A program made the translations under genes and the position numbers. A stretch of DNA of 64,000 bases, taken from positions 2,542,001-2,606,000 of the forward strand of contig NZ_CP135439.1 in NCBI RefSeq assembly GCF_032341995.1. The letters run 5' to 3'. Shown piece by piece: positions 8,415-16,283 of this stretch. Below the pieces are notes generated by a model. The model was not told the DNA's origin and made no database searches. It was given only the letters and a program-made list of their open reading frames with translations. This DNA comes from Domibacillus sp. DTU_2020_1001157_1_SI_ALB_TIR_016 (GTDB lineage Bacteria > Bacillota > Bacilli > Bacillales > Domibacillaceae). The first letter of the stretch is position 1. Each line of letters starts with the position of its first letter.

Positions 8415-10328
8415 TTATTCCTCGGCTGTTTCTTTTCCGTATTGGTACTGAGTTGGGTCGACCGGCTCCATGCCTTCTATATCATGGAAGCGCAGTAAAT
8501 CACCATACAGAACTTGATCAGAGAAAGACAGCTGAGCGGCTACTTTCTTTTTAGCCGCCTGCATATCGGCGGTCGGCTCTAATGGTTCACCTGTTTTTGA
8601 ATCGTAGTACGTTCCATCAACCGATGTATACTTCGGTGATACAAAGTCACCGTTGCGGAACGCTACCACTTCATCGTGCTCCGACGAAAGAAGATCGGTA
8701 CCGAACTGAATAAATTCTTTATTGTCAATGCCTAAAAGGTGAAGCATCGTCGGCACGACGTCAATTTCACCGCCATACTGGTGTTTCACGCCGCCTTCAA
8801 CGCCTGGCACGTGGATAAACAACGGCACGCGCTGCAGCTGTGCGTTTTTAAAGTCCGTAATCTCTTCGCCCATAATTTGTGCCATCGCTTTATTATGGTT
8901 TTCGGAGATGCCGTAGTGATCACCATAAATGATAATCATGGAGTTATCGTATAAACCAGCTTTTTTCAAGTCTACAAAAAATGACTGGAGTGCTTCGTCC
9001 ATATAACGTGCCGTCTGGAAGTACCGGTCTACAGTGCCGTCTCCCGTTGTCGCTGGCTCAATCGTTGCATCTCCTTCATCCATAACAAATGGGAAATGGT
9101 TAGTCAGCGTCATTAAATGCGCGTAAAACGGCTGCTCCAGTGATTGAAGCATTGGAATAGACTCTTCAAAAAACGGCTTGTCTTTCAAACCGTAGTTGAC
9201 TTTCCGGTCGCCTTCCATGTTGTAATAGCTGGCATCGAAAAACGTGTCTACGCCCATTTGCTTGTAAATTTCATTCCGGTTCCAGAATGTTTTATAGTCA
9301 CCGTGCAGAACAGCACTTGTATAGCCTGCTTTTTGGTTCAAAATTGCCGGTGCAGCCTGATAGGTGTTGCGGCCTTTGAGAACAAACGCAGATCCCTGCG
9401 GCAGGCCGAACAGCGAAGTATCCATCATCAATTCAGCGTCAGCAGTTTTCCCCTGGCCGGTTTGATGAAAGAAGTTATCAAAATACATATACTCGTTGTT
9501 GTGCGCCAGTGAATTTAAGAACGGTGTGACTTCCTGGCCGTTTAACTTGTAATCAATCAAAAATGTTTGAAACGACTCAAGGTGAATTTTAATCACATTC
9601 ATCCCTTTTGCTTTCCCGAAATACTCTTCATTTGGCGCTGCATAATGAGACTTTGTGTAGTTTTCCACATTTGTTAAGTCGTCACTGCTCGCAAAAGCGC
9701 TTTGCTTCTCGTTTTTCACTGTTTGAATTGCATCATATACCGTGTAATTGTAGGCGCCTAAATATTTGATTAAATAGTTGCGGTCAAACGCTCTAGACAG
9801 AAGCTGCGGACGGTCTGCTTCTGCAAGACCCAGATTTACCGCAAAAATTACTGCACCGGCTGCCAAAATTGCCAGTACTTTTCTTTTCGGTGTAACCTGA
9901 AGCTTCCATTCTTTTCTTTTCATCCAAAGAACCACTGCAAGAATCACTAAATCTGCGAAATAAATGACATCATGCCATTCTGTTAAATCGGCAATGCTTC
10001 CGCCTAAATGCCCGGCGTTGCTCGTTTGAAACAGTGTCGGCAGCGTAACAAAGTCATTGAAGAAACGGTAGTATAGGATGTTGCTGTATAAAATCAGCGT
10101 CATTATACTACTGAATACAAGAATCCATCTGCCACTTCGTTTTGAAAACAGGGCGAGCCCTAAAAAGAGAACCGCTGAGCTGAGCGGATTTAAAAATAGA
10201 AGAAATGTCTGCATCGCATTGTTGATCCCCAGCTGAAATTCTGTGAGGTAGGCAATGTACGATTTCAGCCAAACCAAAATAACCGCTAAAGCAAAAAAGT
10301 GTAACGGCTTTAAAAACAATCGATTCAT
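8415..10328 (-). CDS. ltaS: Lipoteichoic acid synthase family protein (LtaS type)
   Basis: 637 residues, the usual LtaS length. Five membrane helices fill residues 1-170, a linker follows, and an extracellular sulfatase-fold domain runs from about 245 on. Expected catalytic features are visible: Glu251 in KIHLESFQ (metal), Thr295 in GQGKTADAE (the nucleophile carrying glycerol phosphate), and GDHYGISENHNK (metal ligands). QSAFASS around 209-215 resembles the signal-peptidase site that releases the outer domain in staphylococcal LtaS. The enzyme polymerises glycerol phosphate from phosphatidylglycerol onto the lipid anchor at the outer membrane face. Bacillus species have several paralogs, so it could be a stress-induced or primase version. 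It is a single-gene unit. Confidence 0.93.
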   Translation of the reverse strand: MNRLFLKPLHFFALAVILVWLKSYIAYLTEFQLGINNAMQTFLLFLNPLSSAVLFLGLALFSKRSGRWILVFSSIMTLILYSNILYYRFFNDFVTLPTLFQTSNAGHLGGSIADLTEWHDVIYFADLVILAVVLWMKRKEWKLQVTPKRKVLAILAAGAVIFAVNLGLAEADRPQLLSRAFDRNYLIKYLGAYNYTVYDAIQTVKNEKQSAFASSDDLTNVENYTKSHYAAPNEEYFGKAKGMNVIKIHLESFQTFLIDYKLNGQEVTPFLNSLAHNNEYMYFDNFFHQTGQGKTADAELMMDTSLFGLPQGSAFVLKGRNTYQAAPAILNQKAGYTSAVLHGDYKTFWNRNEIYKQMGVDTFFDASYYNMEGDRKVNYGLKDKPFFEESIPMLQSLEQPFYAHLMTLTNHFPFVMDEGDATIEPATTGDGTVDRYFQTARYMDEALQSFFVDLKKAGLYDNSMIIIYGDHYGISENHNKAMAQIMGEEITDFKNAQLQRVPLFIHVPGVEGGVKHQYGGEIDVVPTMLHLLGIDNKEFIQFGTDLLSSEHDEVVAFRNGDFVSPKYTSVDGTYYDSKTGEPLEPTADMQAAKKKVAAQLSFSDQVLYGDLLRFHDIEGMEPVDPTQYQYGKETAEE

Positions 10329-10585
10329 TTTAATTCCCTTCTTCCAAGCTATTCATAATCATCCAAAGTCTTTTTTATAAAATTATCTTTTAACGAGAAG
10401 CGCATTTATAAAATATACAACATTTTGCTGCTACCGTCGAGTATCTTCTCTATCACGCAAAGATAGAAGAATGAAAAACGGCTTTGAAAGCAGCCGGTTT
10501 TGTTTCTGGTCAGATAACCTGACAGATTCGTTGTCTTTGCGGTGATTCCAAGGCACAATAAGCGGTAAGGAAGGAGCTGTTTGTA

Positions 10586-10765
10586 ATGGACGGACTGTTT
10601 GTTTTGCATAATCTGCTCGCTGTGCTGTGGATTATTTTATTCGTGAAAACAAAGCAGGAACACCGTCTGCAGATCACTCATGTCCTGTTTTTAGCGATAG
10701 CAGTCGGCATTTTAGTTCATTCATGCTGGACCGTTTTTTATTCAACAGGAATTCAGGATTTCTGA
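10586..10765 (+). CDS. Small membrane protein, 59 residues
   Basis: The ATG at 10586 lies nine bases after AAGGAG. The product begins MDGLFVLHNLLAVLWIILFV, has a charged turn (KTKQEHRLQ) and then a second hydrophobic stretch (VLFLAIAVGILVH). It is a two-helix hairpin protein, and I recognise no family. The tail overlaps the end of a possible minus-strand gene by 13 bp. A weak GC-rich hairpin lies upstream near 10470-10500. Confidence 0.6.
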   Translation: MDGLFVLHNLLAVLWIILFVKTKQEHRLQITHVLFLAIAVGILVHSCWTVFYSTGIQDF

Positions 10766-10935
10766 GTACGACTCACCTTGATCAAAATCTTCTTAAGGAT
10801 AATGTTCAAATTCCGGGCTCCTTTGCCTGATAGGTATTTCTCCATTGTCAAACCAAAGAAGCGGCTCTTTTGAACGGTCCCCCATTCTCTTTCTCCTATA
10901 TCTACATCTCTAAAAAAATCTTCTTTATTCCCCAT
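10753..10935 (-). CDS. Possible small basic protein, 60 residues
   Basis: From ATG 10935 (preceded by GGTGG) the product is basic and begins MGNKEDFFRDVDIGE, then continues with EKYLSGKGARNLNIILKKI. It has no membrane helix and no recognised family. It is convergent with the 59-residue membrane protein, whose end it overlaps. Support is an open frame with a modest ribosome-binding site only, so it may be spurious. Confidence 0.35.
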   Translation of the reverse strand: MGNKEDFFRDVDIGEREWGTVQKSRFFGLTMEKYLSGKGARNLNIILKKILIKVSRTQKS

Positions 10936-11251
10936 TTCACCACCCCGATTGCCGCGGGCGTTTCCGCAAATAATCCGCAATGGTCATCCGCTAAAAATAA
11001 AACAGAGAAGTGCCGATTCTTTTAAACTAGCTTCGATAATAATAGATTGCGCTATATTCCTTTCCACAAATTGCAATCGCTTTTTGCAATGCTTCCTTCC
11101 ATCCTCTTTTATTTCAGCAGGCAACTCTTATAGAGTCTGGTTCTCTTGCTTTTTTTGAACTATTTTCCAATTAAAGATGGTAACAAGTGTAAAATAATGT
11201 TATTGTAAAAAAGAACCAAATAAATTATTTTTTTATAAAAGGAGAAAAATG
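10936..11251. other. Leader region of the SLH protein gene
   Basis: About 315 bp without a convincing gene. The AT-rich last 100 bp, with TAAAAT and TATTGT hexamers, probably carries the promoter of the SLH gene. No riboswitch-like structure was seen. Confidence 0.4.
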
Positions 11252-12241
11252 ATGAAGAAAGTGTGTGCTGTTTTACTTGCTGCAGGCTTGTTGTTTACCC
11301 AGTCCATTTCCGCATCAGCTGCGTTCAAAGACGTCAGCCAGTCGTACTGGGCGAACGAAGAAATTGTTTATTTAACGAACAAAAAAATCATTAGCGGCTT
11401 TAAGGATCAATCATTTCAGCCCAATGCGCCTGTTACTAAAATTCAAGCTATGATCATGACAGCGAGAGCATTGAATCTGGATTTAACGAACCGCCCGGCT
11501 CCGGGATTTAACGACCTGCCAAAATCAAGCAGCGGTTATGCAGAAGCAGCCGCGGTTGTGGACGAAGGATTATTTCCCAAAAGCACATCTTTAAAACCAG
11601 CAGAACCGATCACACGCGCCCAGATGGCACGTATGCTGACTGCCGCATTCAAATGGAAAGCATCTGATGCTGTTTCATTTAAAGATGTACCGAAGAGCTT
11701 CTGGGGGCATCCTTATATTACTGCGCTTGCCAGCCAAAATATTACGCTTGGTTATCCCGATGGAACCTTTAAGCCGAATCAAGCTCTGACACGCTCGCAA
11801 TTTTCGGTCTTTCTAGCGCGTGCCCTAAATGACGACTATAAAACATATACCTACACGAATACAGCACTTAAATATAAGCTGGAACTGCCTAACTATATGA
11901 AAACGCAGGTAACGACAGAAAATAAAAAAGATAAAATCGGTTCATATGGAACGTATTTTTATTACAATAACACGGCCTACCTGGGCCACAAGCCGATACT
12001 TGCTATTATTTGGGCCGTACCGGAGTCGAAGCTGCCTCGCTATGAAGGCGCACCTTTCGAACTGCTGAAAAAGCAGGGATCGACGTATTATTTCTATCAG
12101 GGACCGAGCGAGCACCCGTATTTGTTTATGGATAATCAAAATCGTGTTGTTGATAAAAGAAACACAAATGAAGCAAAAGCTTATGAGCGGATTCAGTATA
12201 AGCTTGCCCATATGATAAAAGGCATCACACCAACAAACTAA
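11252..12241 (+). CDS. Exported SLH-domain surface protein with a C-terminal domain of unknown function
   Basis: 329 residues. A signal peptide ends near ISASA|AFKD. Three S-layer homology repeats follow: about 25-70 (FKDVSQSYWANEEIVYL), about 85-133 (FNDLPKSSSGYAEAAAVV, ITRAQMARML) and about 142-195 (FKDVPKSFWGHPYITALA, LTRSQFSVFLARAL). SLH repeats bind pyruvylated secondary cell-wall polymer, so surface location is expected. Residues about 197-329 (e.g. YKLELPNYMKTQV, YLFMDNQNRVVDK) form a soluble domain I do not recognise. The second of two adjacent ATGs was taken, 7 nt after GGAG. It is a single gene with its own terminator. Confidence 0.9.
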   Translation: MKKVCAVLLAAGLLFTQSISASAAFKDVSQSYWANEEIVYLTNKKIISGFKDQSFQPNAPVTKIQAMIMTARALNLDLTNRPAPGFNDLPKSSSGYAEAAAVVDEGLFPKSTSLKPAEPITRAQMARMLTAAFKWKASDAVSFKDVPKSFWGHPYITALASQNITLGYPDGTFKPNQALTRSQFSVFLARALNDDYKTYTYTNTALKYKLELPNYMKTQVTTENKKDKIGSYGTYFYYNNTAYLGHKPILAIIWAVPESKLPRYEGAPFELLKKQGSTYYFYQGPSEHPYLFMDNQNRVVDKRNTNEAKAYERIQYKLAHMIKGITPTN

Positions 12242-12248
12242 CGAAACA

Positions 12249-12284
12249 CAAAGACGGCTTCCTTTGGGAGCCGTCTTTGCTTTT
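12249..12284. terminator. Terminator between SLH and HNH genes
   Basis: Stem AAGACGGCT / AGCCGTCTT, 9-nt loop, followed by TTGCTTTT on the plus strand. It ends the SLH transcript and may also serve the convergent HNH gene. Confidence 0.8.
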
Positions 12285-12576
12285 ATCTGGACCGCTTTCG
12301 TTCATTTGACTTACGCACACGGACAAGCGTTTCAGCCGGCTGCTTGCGGATCCATTTTATATACTTGCTGATTTTTTCATCCTGGCGCAGCCGCTCAATC
12401 GAATGGAGACGAACAGCCAGTTCTTTATTGGTGTAAAGTGCATGAACCTGCTTGTGGCACGGCAGGCACAAGTCAGCCGTCGGGCCATGCGATCCCCCTT
12501 CTTCCCTCGGCGTTAAATGGTGAACGGTCGTTTCAACCGGCGAGCGGCCACACAACTCGCAAACAGATGATTTCAT
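12283..12576 (-). CDS. HNH-motif protein, YisB-like
   Basis: About 97 residues from ATG 12576, which lies 11 nt after GGAGG. It carries a zinc-binding CELCGR, then TTVHHLTPREEGG and LCLPCHKQVHALY, which together form an HNH beta-beta-alpha-metal nuclease motif (CxxC ... HH ... CxxCH ... H). This matches the small YisB-type HNH proteins of Bacillus. The C-terminal 40 residues are very basic, consistent with nucleic-acid binding. The biological role is unknown. It is convergent with the SLH gene. Confidence 0.82.
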   Translation of the reverse strand: MKSSVCELCGRSPVETTVHHLTPREEGGSHGPTADLCLPCHKQVHALYTNKELAVRLHSIERLRQDEKISKYIKWIRKQPAETLVRVRKSNERKRSR

Positions 12577-12731
12577 CCAATATGTCGCCTCCATTTTTCT
12601 TCTATTGTAACAAATCCGTTTTTACAGCCGGAGTGTAGAAACTCTGGCTATTTAGCTGCCAAACCTGCCTTTTATAAATGTTTCCATTACTGTATCCTTT
12701 TGTCTTTTCTTGTTCTTTGCTACAATAAACA

Positions 12732-12818
12732 AGGCCATATGGGGAGCCTTCGGGCTGAAAACAGTGTTCATCTGGTTCCATGGAGCCTGTCGGATTATGC
12801 CGGCGCAAGGATGTATAC
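12732..12818 (+). promoter_or_regulatory. TPP riboswitch (thi box) upstream of thiT
   Basis: The sequence has the conserved thi-box elements in order: GGGGAGCC, GGCTGAAA (in place of CTGAGA), then CCTGTCGGATTATGCCGGCG and AAGGATG, matching the CCTGA-CTGG-ATAATGCCAGCG-AGGGA core. A TACAAT -10 hexamer lies at 12721-12726, just upstream. Between the aptamer and the start codon a pyrimidine-rich arm (near TTTCTTCCTTCTTCGC) can pair with the purine-rich GAAAGAAAGAAAG that serves as ribosome-binding site, suggesting translational control by thiamine pyrophosphate. Confidence 0.85.
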
Positions 12819-12866
12819 CGTTTCTTCCTTCTTCGCGCACGGCAAAGAAAGAAAGAAAGAAAAACA

Positions 12867-13355
12867 TTGAATCGAAAACTGCCGCTTCAAGCCTTAATTG
12901 AAGCAGCGATCATAGCTGCTCTTGCCTATATTATTGATGTTCTGCCTGCTATTGAGCCTTTTCCATGGGTAAAGATTTCAATTGCCATGATTCCCGTTCT
13001 GCTTTTGTCACTGCGCTGGGGATGGAAAGCAGGAATGGCTTCCGGCTTTGTTTGGGGGCTTTTACAGATTGTACTGGGCACTGCTTACGTTTTAACACTA
13101 CTTCAAGCATTTATTGAATACTTTATTGCGTTTTCATTTATTGGTCTTGCCGGGCTGTTCGCCGGCTGCCTGGCCCGTTACTTTTGGCATTTCCTTGCCG
13201 GATAGGTGTATTTTGGAGAGGCTGCACCGGAAGACATGCCGGCTGCCCTTTACTCTCTGGCTATTGATGGCAGCGCCGCCCTTCTCACACTACTAGTATG
13301 TACCATTGTTCTTGTATTTCTTTTAAAAACCGCACCGTGTCTTTTTAAAGTATAA
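12867..13355 (+). pseudogene. thiT: Thiamine ECF-transporter substrate-binding subunit ThiT, with in-frame amber stop
   Basis: The TTG at 12867 begins MNRKLPLQALIEAAIIAALA, a normal ThiT N-terminus, followed by membrane helices, GMASGFVWGLLQIVLGTAYV and YFWHFLAG. At 13203-13205 a TAG interrupts the frame. The same frame then runs on with VYFGEAAPEDMPAALYSLAI and a last helix (LLTLLVCTIVLVFLL) to a TAA at 13353-13355, just as the family C-terminus does. Without the stop the protein would be about 162 residues, slightly short for the family; with it, the last helix is lost. ThiT binds thiamine for the shared ECF module. Alternatives are a nonsense mutation, a sequencing error or readthrough. 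The TPP riboswitch upstream confirms identity. Confidence 0.85.
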
Positions 13356-13440
13356 TTTTACGGCCGGTTTTTAATATAAAAAAGGACTGCTTTCCGCATA
13401 AGCACTGCCGTTCGGCATTTTTGGCATAAAAAAAAGCTGC

Positions 13441-13968
13441 TCAATCGCAGCCGTCTTCTTTACAATCCTTCCAATAGTCTAGCAGCGGCCCTCTTTCGCC
13501 AAAAACGGGATCCGTTTCGGCTGCTGGCACTTGTTTAATTTCGCTAAGAGACTGTGCCCTGGAACCTGTATCACCCTTTTTTAAATTAGGGCTTTGCCCA
13601 TTCGGGTACGCACCGACTACAGAAAAATCCGGACTTTGGCTGAGCCGCTTATGGCCCGTCCCAGCGGGAAGTACGATCACGTCGCCCGTTTGAATCTCCA
13701 GCCGTTCTCCCTGCTCCCCGCCGATCTGTACAACCGCGTCTCCAGACCTTACTCCAAGCACTTCATGTGTATTGGTATGGTAATGATGATAATCGAAAAT
13801 CCCATTCACCCAGCTGTTCGTCCAACCATGCCGGTTAAATGCCGGCTCTATCTCGCTTGGTGTATTCGTAAATACCTGCTTATAAACAATGATCGGGAAC
13901 CTCCCATTATTCGGGATTTTACCATCATCTTTACATTGAAAGGTCTGTATATCCGGTTTCACATACAT
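13441..13968 (-). CDS. yjlB: YjlB-like cupin protein
   Basis: 175 residues, soluble. The cupin core runs about residues 55-120: GIFDYHHYHTNTHEVLGV supplies histidines and Glu of motif 1, and GDVIVLPAGTGHKRL is motif 2 with its histidine. It resembles B. subtilis YjlB, a metal-binding cupin without an established reaction. The ATG at 13968 follows AAAAGGAGCG. It lies 61 bp after the Spo0M-like gene on the same strand, and an inverted repeat ATAACG-N7-CGTTAT lies between them. Confidence 0.85.
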   Translation of the reverse strand: MYVKPDIQTFQCKDDGKIPNNGRFPIIVYKQVFTNTPSEIEPAFNRHGWTNSWVNGIFDYHHYHTNTHEVLGVRSGDAVVQIGGEQGERLEIQTGDVIVLPAGTGHKRLSQSPDFSVVGAYPNGQSPNLKKGDTGSRAQSLSEIKQVPAAETDPVFGERGPLLDYWKDCKEDGCD

Positions 13969-14029
13969 CCGCTCCTTTTCGCATAACGGTTCTTTCGTTA
14001 TACCCTTCTTTGGAACGTCTACTCACGAT

Positions 14030-14413
14030 TTAAGAAAAAGACGGCTGCACAACACGAATAGGATCTTGTCCGATGCATTTTTTTCCTTCACCAAAGCAAA
14101 GCTTCGTTTGGAAATAATAACGGCTTTCACTTAATTGCTCTGGCAGCTGAAACGAAAACGGAATACGCTTGGACGCATTCGGCGGAATATGCTCTGACAT
14201 AAAAATCATAATCGCATCTCCAGCGGGCGCCTCATCGCTTCCTGTCAGTAAATCACACTCAAGCCGGCTTAATTTCTGTTCAAACAAACCGCCTTTTATG
14301 ACAAATGAACCCGTCACTTTTTCGCCGGGCATAAATTCATTTTTATCCAGCAACAAGTCGATATGCGGTGAACCGATGCGGCCTTTTACCTGGTTCATTA
14401 ACTTAGTCAACAT
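14030..14413 (-). CDS. spo0M: Short Spo0M-like arrestin-fold protein
   Basis: 127 residues. The pattern IDLLLDKNEFMPGEKVTGSF ... IPPNASKRIPFSFQLPE ... DPIRVVQP corresponds to the N-terminal arrestin-like half of the sporulation-control protein Spo0M. B. subtilis Spo0M is about twice as long, and no second half or frameshifted remainder follows here, so this is a short version. The ATG at 14413 follows GGAGGGAACAGCGAGG. In B. subtilis Spo0M influences sporulation and cell division; a role here is inferred. Confidence 0.72.
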   Translation of the reverse strand: MLTKLMNQVKGRIGSPHIDLLLDKNEFMPGEKVTGSFVIKGGLFEQKLSRLECDLLTGSDEAPAGDAIMIFMSEHIPPNASKRIPFSFQLPEQLSESRYYFQTKLCFGEGKKCIGQDPIRVVQPSFS

Positions 14414-14653
14414 ACCTCGCTGTTCCCTCCATTGTTCGTAAATAAAGATTGGCGCAAACGCCTGATAAACACGTACTATACGCCGGTTTTGCCCATTTGT
14501 AAAGGGGTATGGAAAAATTTATATTGTTAAAAAACTGTAAACGTTTTATTAAGGAATAAAAACACAAAAATACTTCATAAACCAGTATTTTTCCCACATA
14601 AAAAAGAACGGCCAGCTCCAAGCTAAACGTAAATAGAGAAAGGAGTGGACAGG

Positions 14654-14797
14654 ATGGAAAAACCGCAAAATACAGGCCAGCGCATTCAAGAAACAACAGA
14701 TGCTTTAATGAAGCAAGGAGTTCCGCCGCGTGCTGCTGCTTTCGCTGCTTCCATGGGCTTTTTACGTGAACTGCAAAGATCAAAAAGCGGCAAATGA
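14654..14797 (+). CDS. Small protein, 47 residues, unknown function
   Basis: The ATG at 14654 lies 9 nt after AAAGGAGTGG. The product begins MEKPQNTGQRIQETTDALMK and continues KQGVPPRAAAFAASMGFLRE, an amphipathic, soluble helical protein ending in a lysine-rich tail. I do not recognise it. It is divergent from the Spo0M-like gene. Confidence 0.6.
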   Translation: MEKPQNTGQRIQETTDALMKQGVPPRAAAFAASMGFLRELQRSKSGK

Positions 14798-15050
14798 GAA
14801 CGAGCTGACAAACATAGTCTTCACCGGCAGTACCGTTTATTCCTGCAGCAGAGCTAAAACAAATGCTTCTTAGGCAAGATTCACCATTCAATGTTACATT
14901 ACTGCTCCGCCGGAATGTGCTCCCTGCATAAAAAACGGGCGGAAGCCTTCCGGCGGTGTCTTGATCTACTTCCCACATATAGTATTGCCTATTGGTACCG
15001 CTTCTAAAACCGGTATGCCCGCCAGGCTCCTATACTTTGCCCTCATAGTA

Positions 15051-15080
15051 AAAAAGCCGGGAGAAGCCTCCCCGATTTTT
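15051..15080 (-). terminator. Terminator after the broken small gene
   Basis: On the minus strand CGGGGAG GCTT CTCCCGG is followed by CTTTTTT. It sits directly after the TAA at 15082, which supports a real minus-strand gene there. Confidence 0.7.
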
Positions 15081-15081
15081 C

Positions 15082-15200
15082 TTACTCACCTGTTTGCGCA
15101 AAGCGGCTGATACGTTCACCAATTTCATCACGTACCCGCTGAAAAAAGCCCGCTTTTCTTCTTTGGTTTCTTCTGCCTTGGCCGGATCGTTAAATCCCAA
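15082..15200 (-). pseudogene. Small soluble protein gene with apparent single-base frameshift
   Basis: From TTG 15200 the frame reads MGFNDPAKAEETKEEKRAFF. After a run of six T residues (coding strand, opposite 15142-15147) it would continue in another frame as QRVRDEIGERISRFAQTGE and stop at 15082, right before a terminator. Adding one T restores a 39-residue charged protein. The start codon is unsure and no good ribosome-binding site is visible. It is either a decayed gene or a homopolymer sequencing error. Confidence 0.4.
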
Positions 15201-15239
15201 TGAACACGATTACCGTGAGGAGGTGTTACCGGGCAGTAA

Positions 15240-15545
15240 TCTGCCTCTCTTGTCTGCTGCAGCTGCCTACATCTGATTTTACAAATAAAAACGCACCTAT
15301 TAATCTCGTAATCATCCCAAAAAAACCGCTCGTTATACTACATTAAAGCTAAAACAGCTTTAACACCGTTGGCCTGCTGCAAACGGTGTTAGATACTGAT
15401 TATAAATAAACACACGCCAGCCCGCCAACTTGAATGTGAGCTGGCGCGGCACTTTCTTCCCATTTTTAAAGCTTGTTCCTGCAAGCTTTGCACAAACTGG
15501 TTTATTTTCTCTCATAATAGGATAAAACATGACTATTCATAAAGC
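15240..15545. other. Non-coding stretch with three hairpins
   Basis: No gene is seen. The stretch contains inverted repeats TAACACCGTT / AACGGTGTTA (10 bp, 11-nt loop), CGCCAGC / GCTGGCG, and AAAGCTTG / CAAGCTTT (8 bp, 6-nt loop). Only weak T-tracts follow, so their role is open. Confidence 0.4.
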
Positions 15546-15602
15546 ATATAACGGCAGGGAATTCGATGCTTTCACGCCTGGAGACTTTGACAAAGTCTTT
15601 CA

Positions 15603-15797
15603 TTATGCATGTTTCCGGAAGATTCTTGCTTCTGCGTATACAGCGCATTTCGAGCAGACACTTCGCTTTCGATTGTGCTGATTCACTTGAAACAGTGGCT
15701 CTCCTTTTGTTTTACATAAAGCACATTTTGACTTCCCCAGCCGGTTTACCACATGATACGTAATCGATTGTAAGTATGTAAGGTTGCTCGTTTTCAC
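15603..15797 (-). CDS. Small zinc-ribbon-like protein, 64 residues
   Basis: The GTG at 15797 is preceded by AAAGGAGG with 9 nt spacing. The product has a basic N-terminus, then CALCKTKGEPLF and CSKCAVYAEARIF, i.e. two CxxC knuckles 23 residues apart, as in a zinc ribbon. It has no membrane segment and no recognised family. It may follow a tiny reading frame upstream on the same strand. Confidence 0.55.
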   Translation of the reverse strand: MKTSNLTYLQSITYHVVNRLGKSKCALCKTKGEPLFQVNQHNRKRSVCSKCAVYAEARIFRKHA

Positions 15798-15827
15798 AAT
15801 AATCATCCTCCTTTTTTAATTATTTCG

Positions 15828-15962
15828 CTAGAATACAAGATTTACCTGTAAAAATCGTTCATCAAATGCCGACAAAAAGCGCATTCCAAAAAGGTCGCGC
15901 TCCTTTTTTCTGTCTTTTTTTTGTTTTCTTGCAGCGTATTCAAAACAAGCGGCAGCTGCCAT
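15828..15962 (-). CDS. Possible tiny basic protein upstream of the zinc-ribbon gene
   Basis: The frame begins MAAAACFEYAARKQKKDRKK and ends RFLSAFDERFLQVNLVF, stopping 30 bp before the zinc-ribbon start. There is no ribosome-binding site. An upstream ATG at 15985 would join the frame only if the six-T run beside it had seven T. The opposite strand also carries a 107-codon open frame (15866-16189) that lacks a ribosome-binding site and looks spurious. Confidence 0.25.
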   Translation of the reverse strand: MAAAACFEYAARKQKKDRKKERDLFGMRFLSAFDERFLQVNLVF

Positions 15963-16283
15963 TGCTGCCCCGCCGCAAAAAACATTTAATAACTTGCGAT
16001 AATGGGCATACTATATTTAGGAAGCCTTTAAAAAGCGACCCAATCGAGAGAGTGCCGGCCTGTTCGGATGTACGCCGCTGCCATAAGCGGCTCAAATCAT
16101 ATACTAAAGATTTCTATTTTTTTCACCTGCATCGCTTCGTTCGAAAAGATGTGAATCAAACGCTGTTTTATCTGTTTTGCCAAGCATGATCTTACCATTC
16201 ATATGGTAAAAGATTACTTTCTTTATAAAGAACTATACAATGAAATTAATTCTCAATAAAGAACAGAAGGAGGTTTGTCGGCA

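Noticed and set aside
14403..14978. Long minus-strand frame opposite the 47-residue gene
   Set aside because: It overlaps the Spo0M-like gene start and a plus-strand small gene with a better ribosome-binding site; the residue pattern is not protein-like.
15866..16189. 107-codon plus-strand open frame
   Set aside because: No ribosome-binding site, poor residue composition and no family; AT-rich non-coding DNA can give such a frame.
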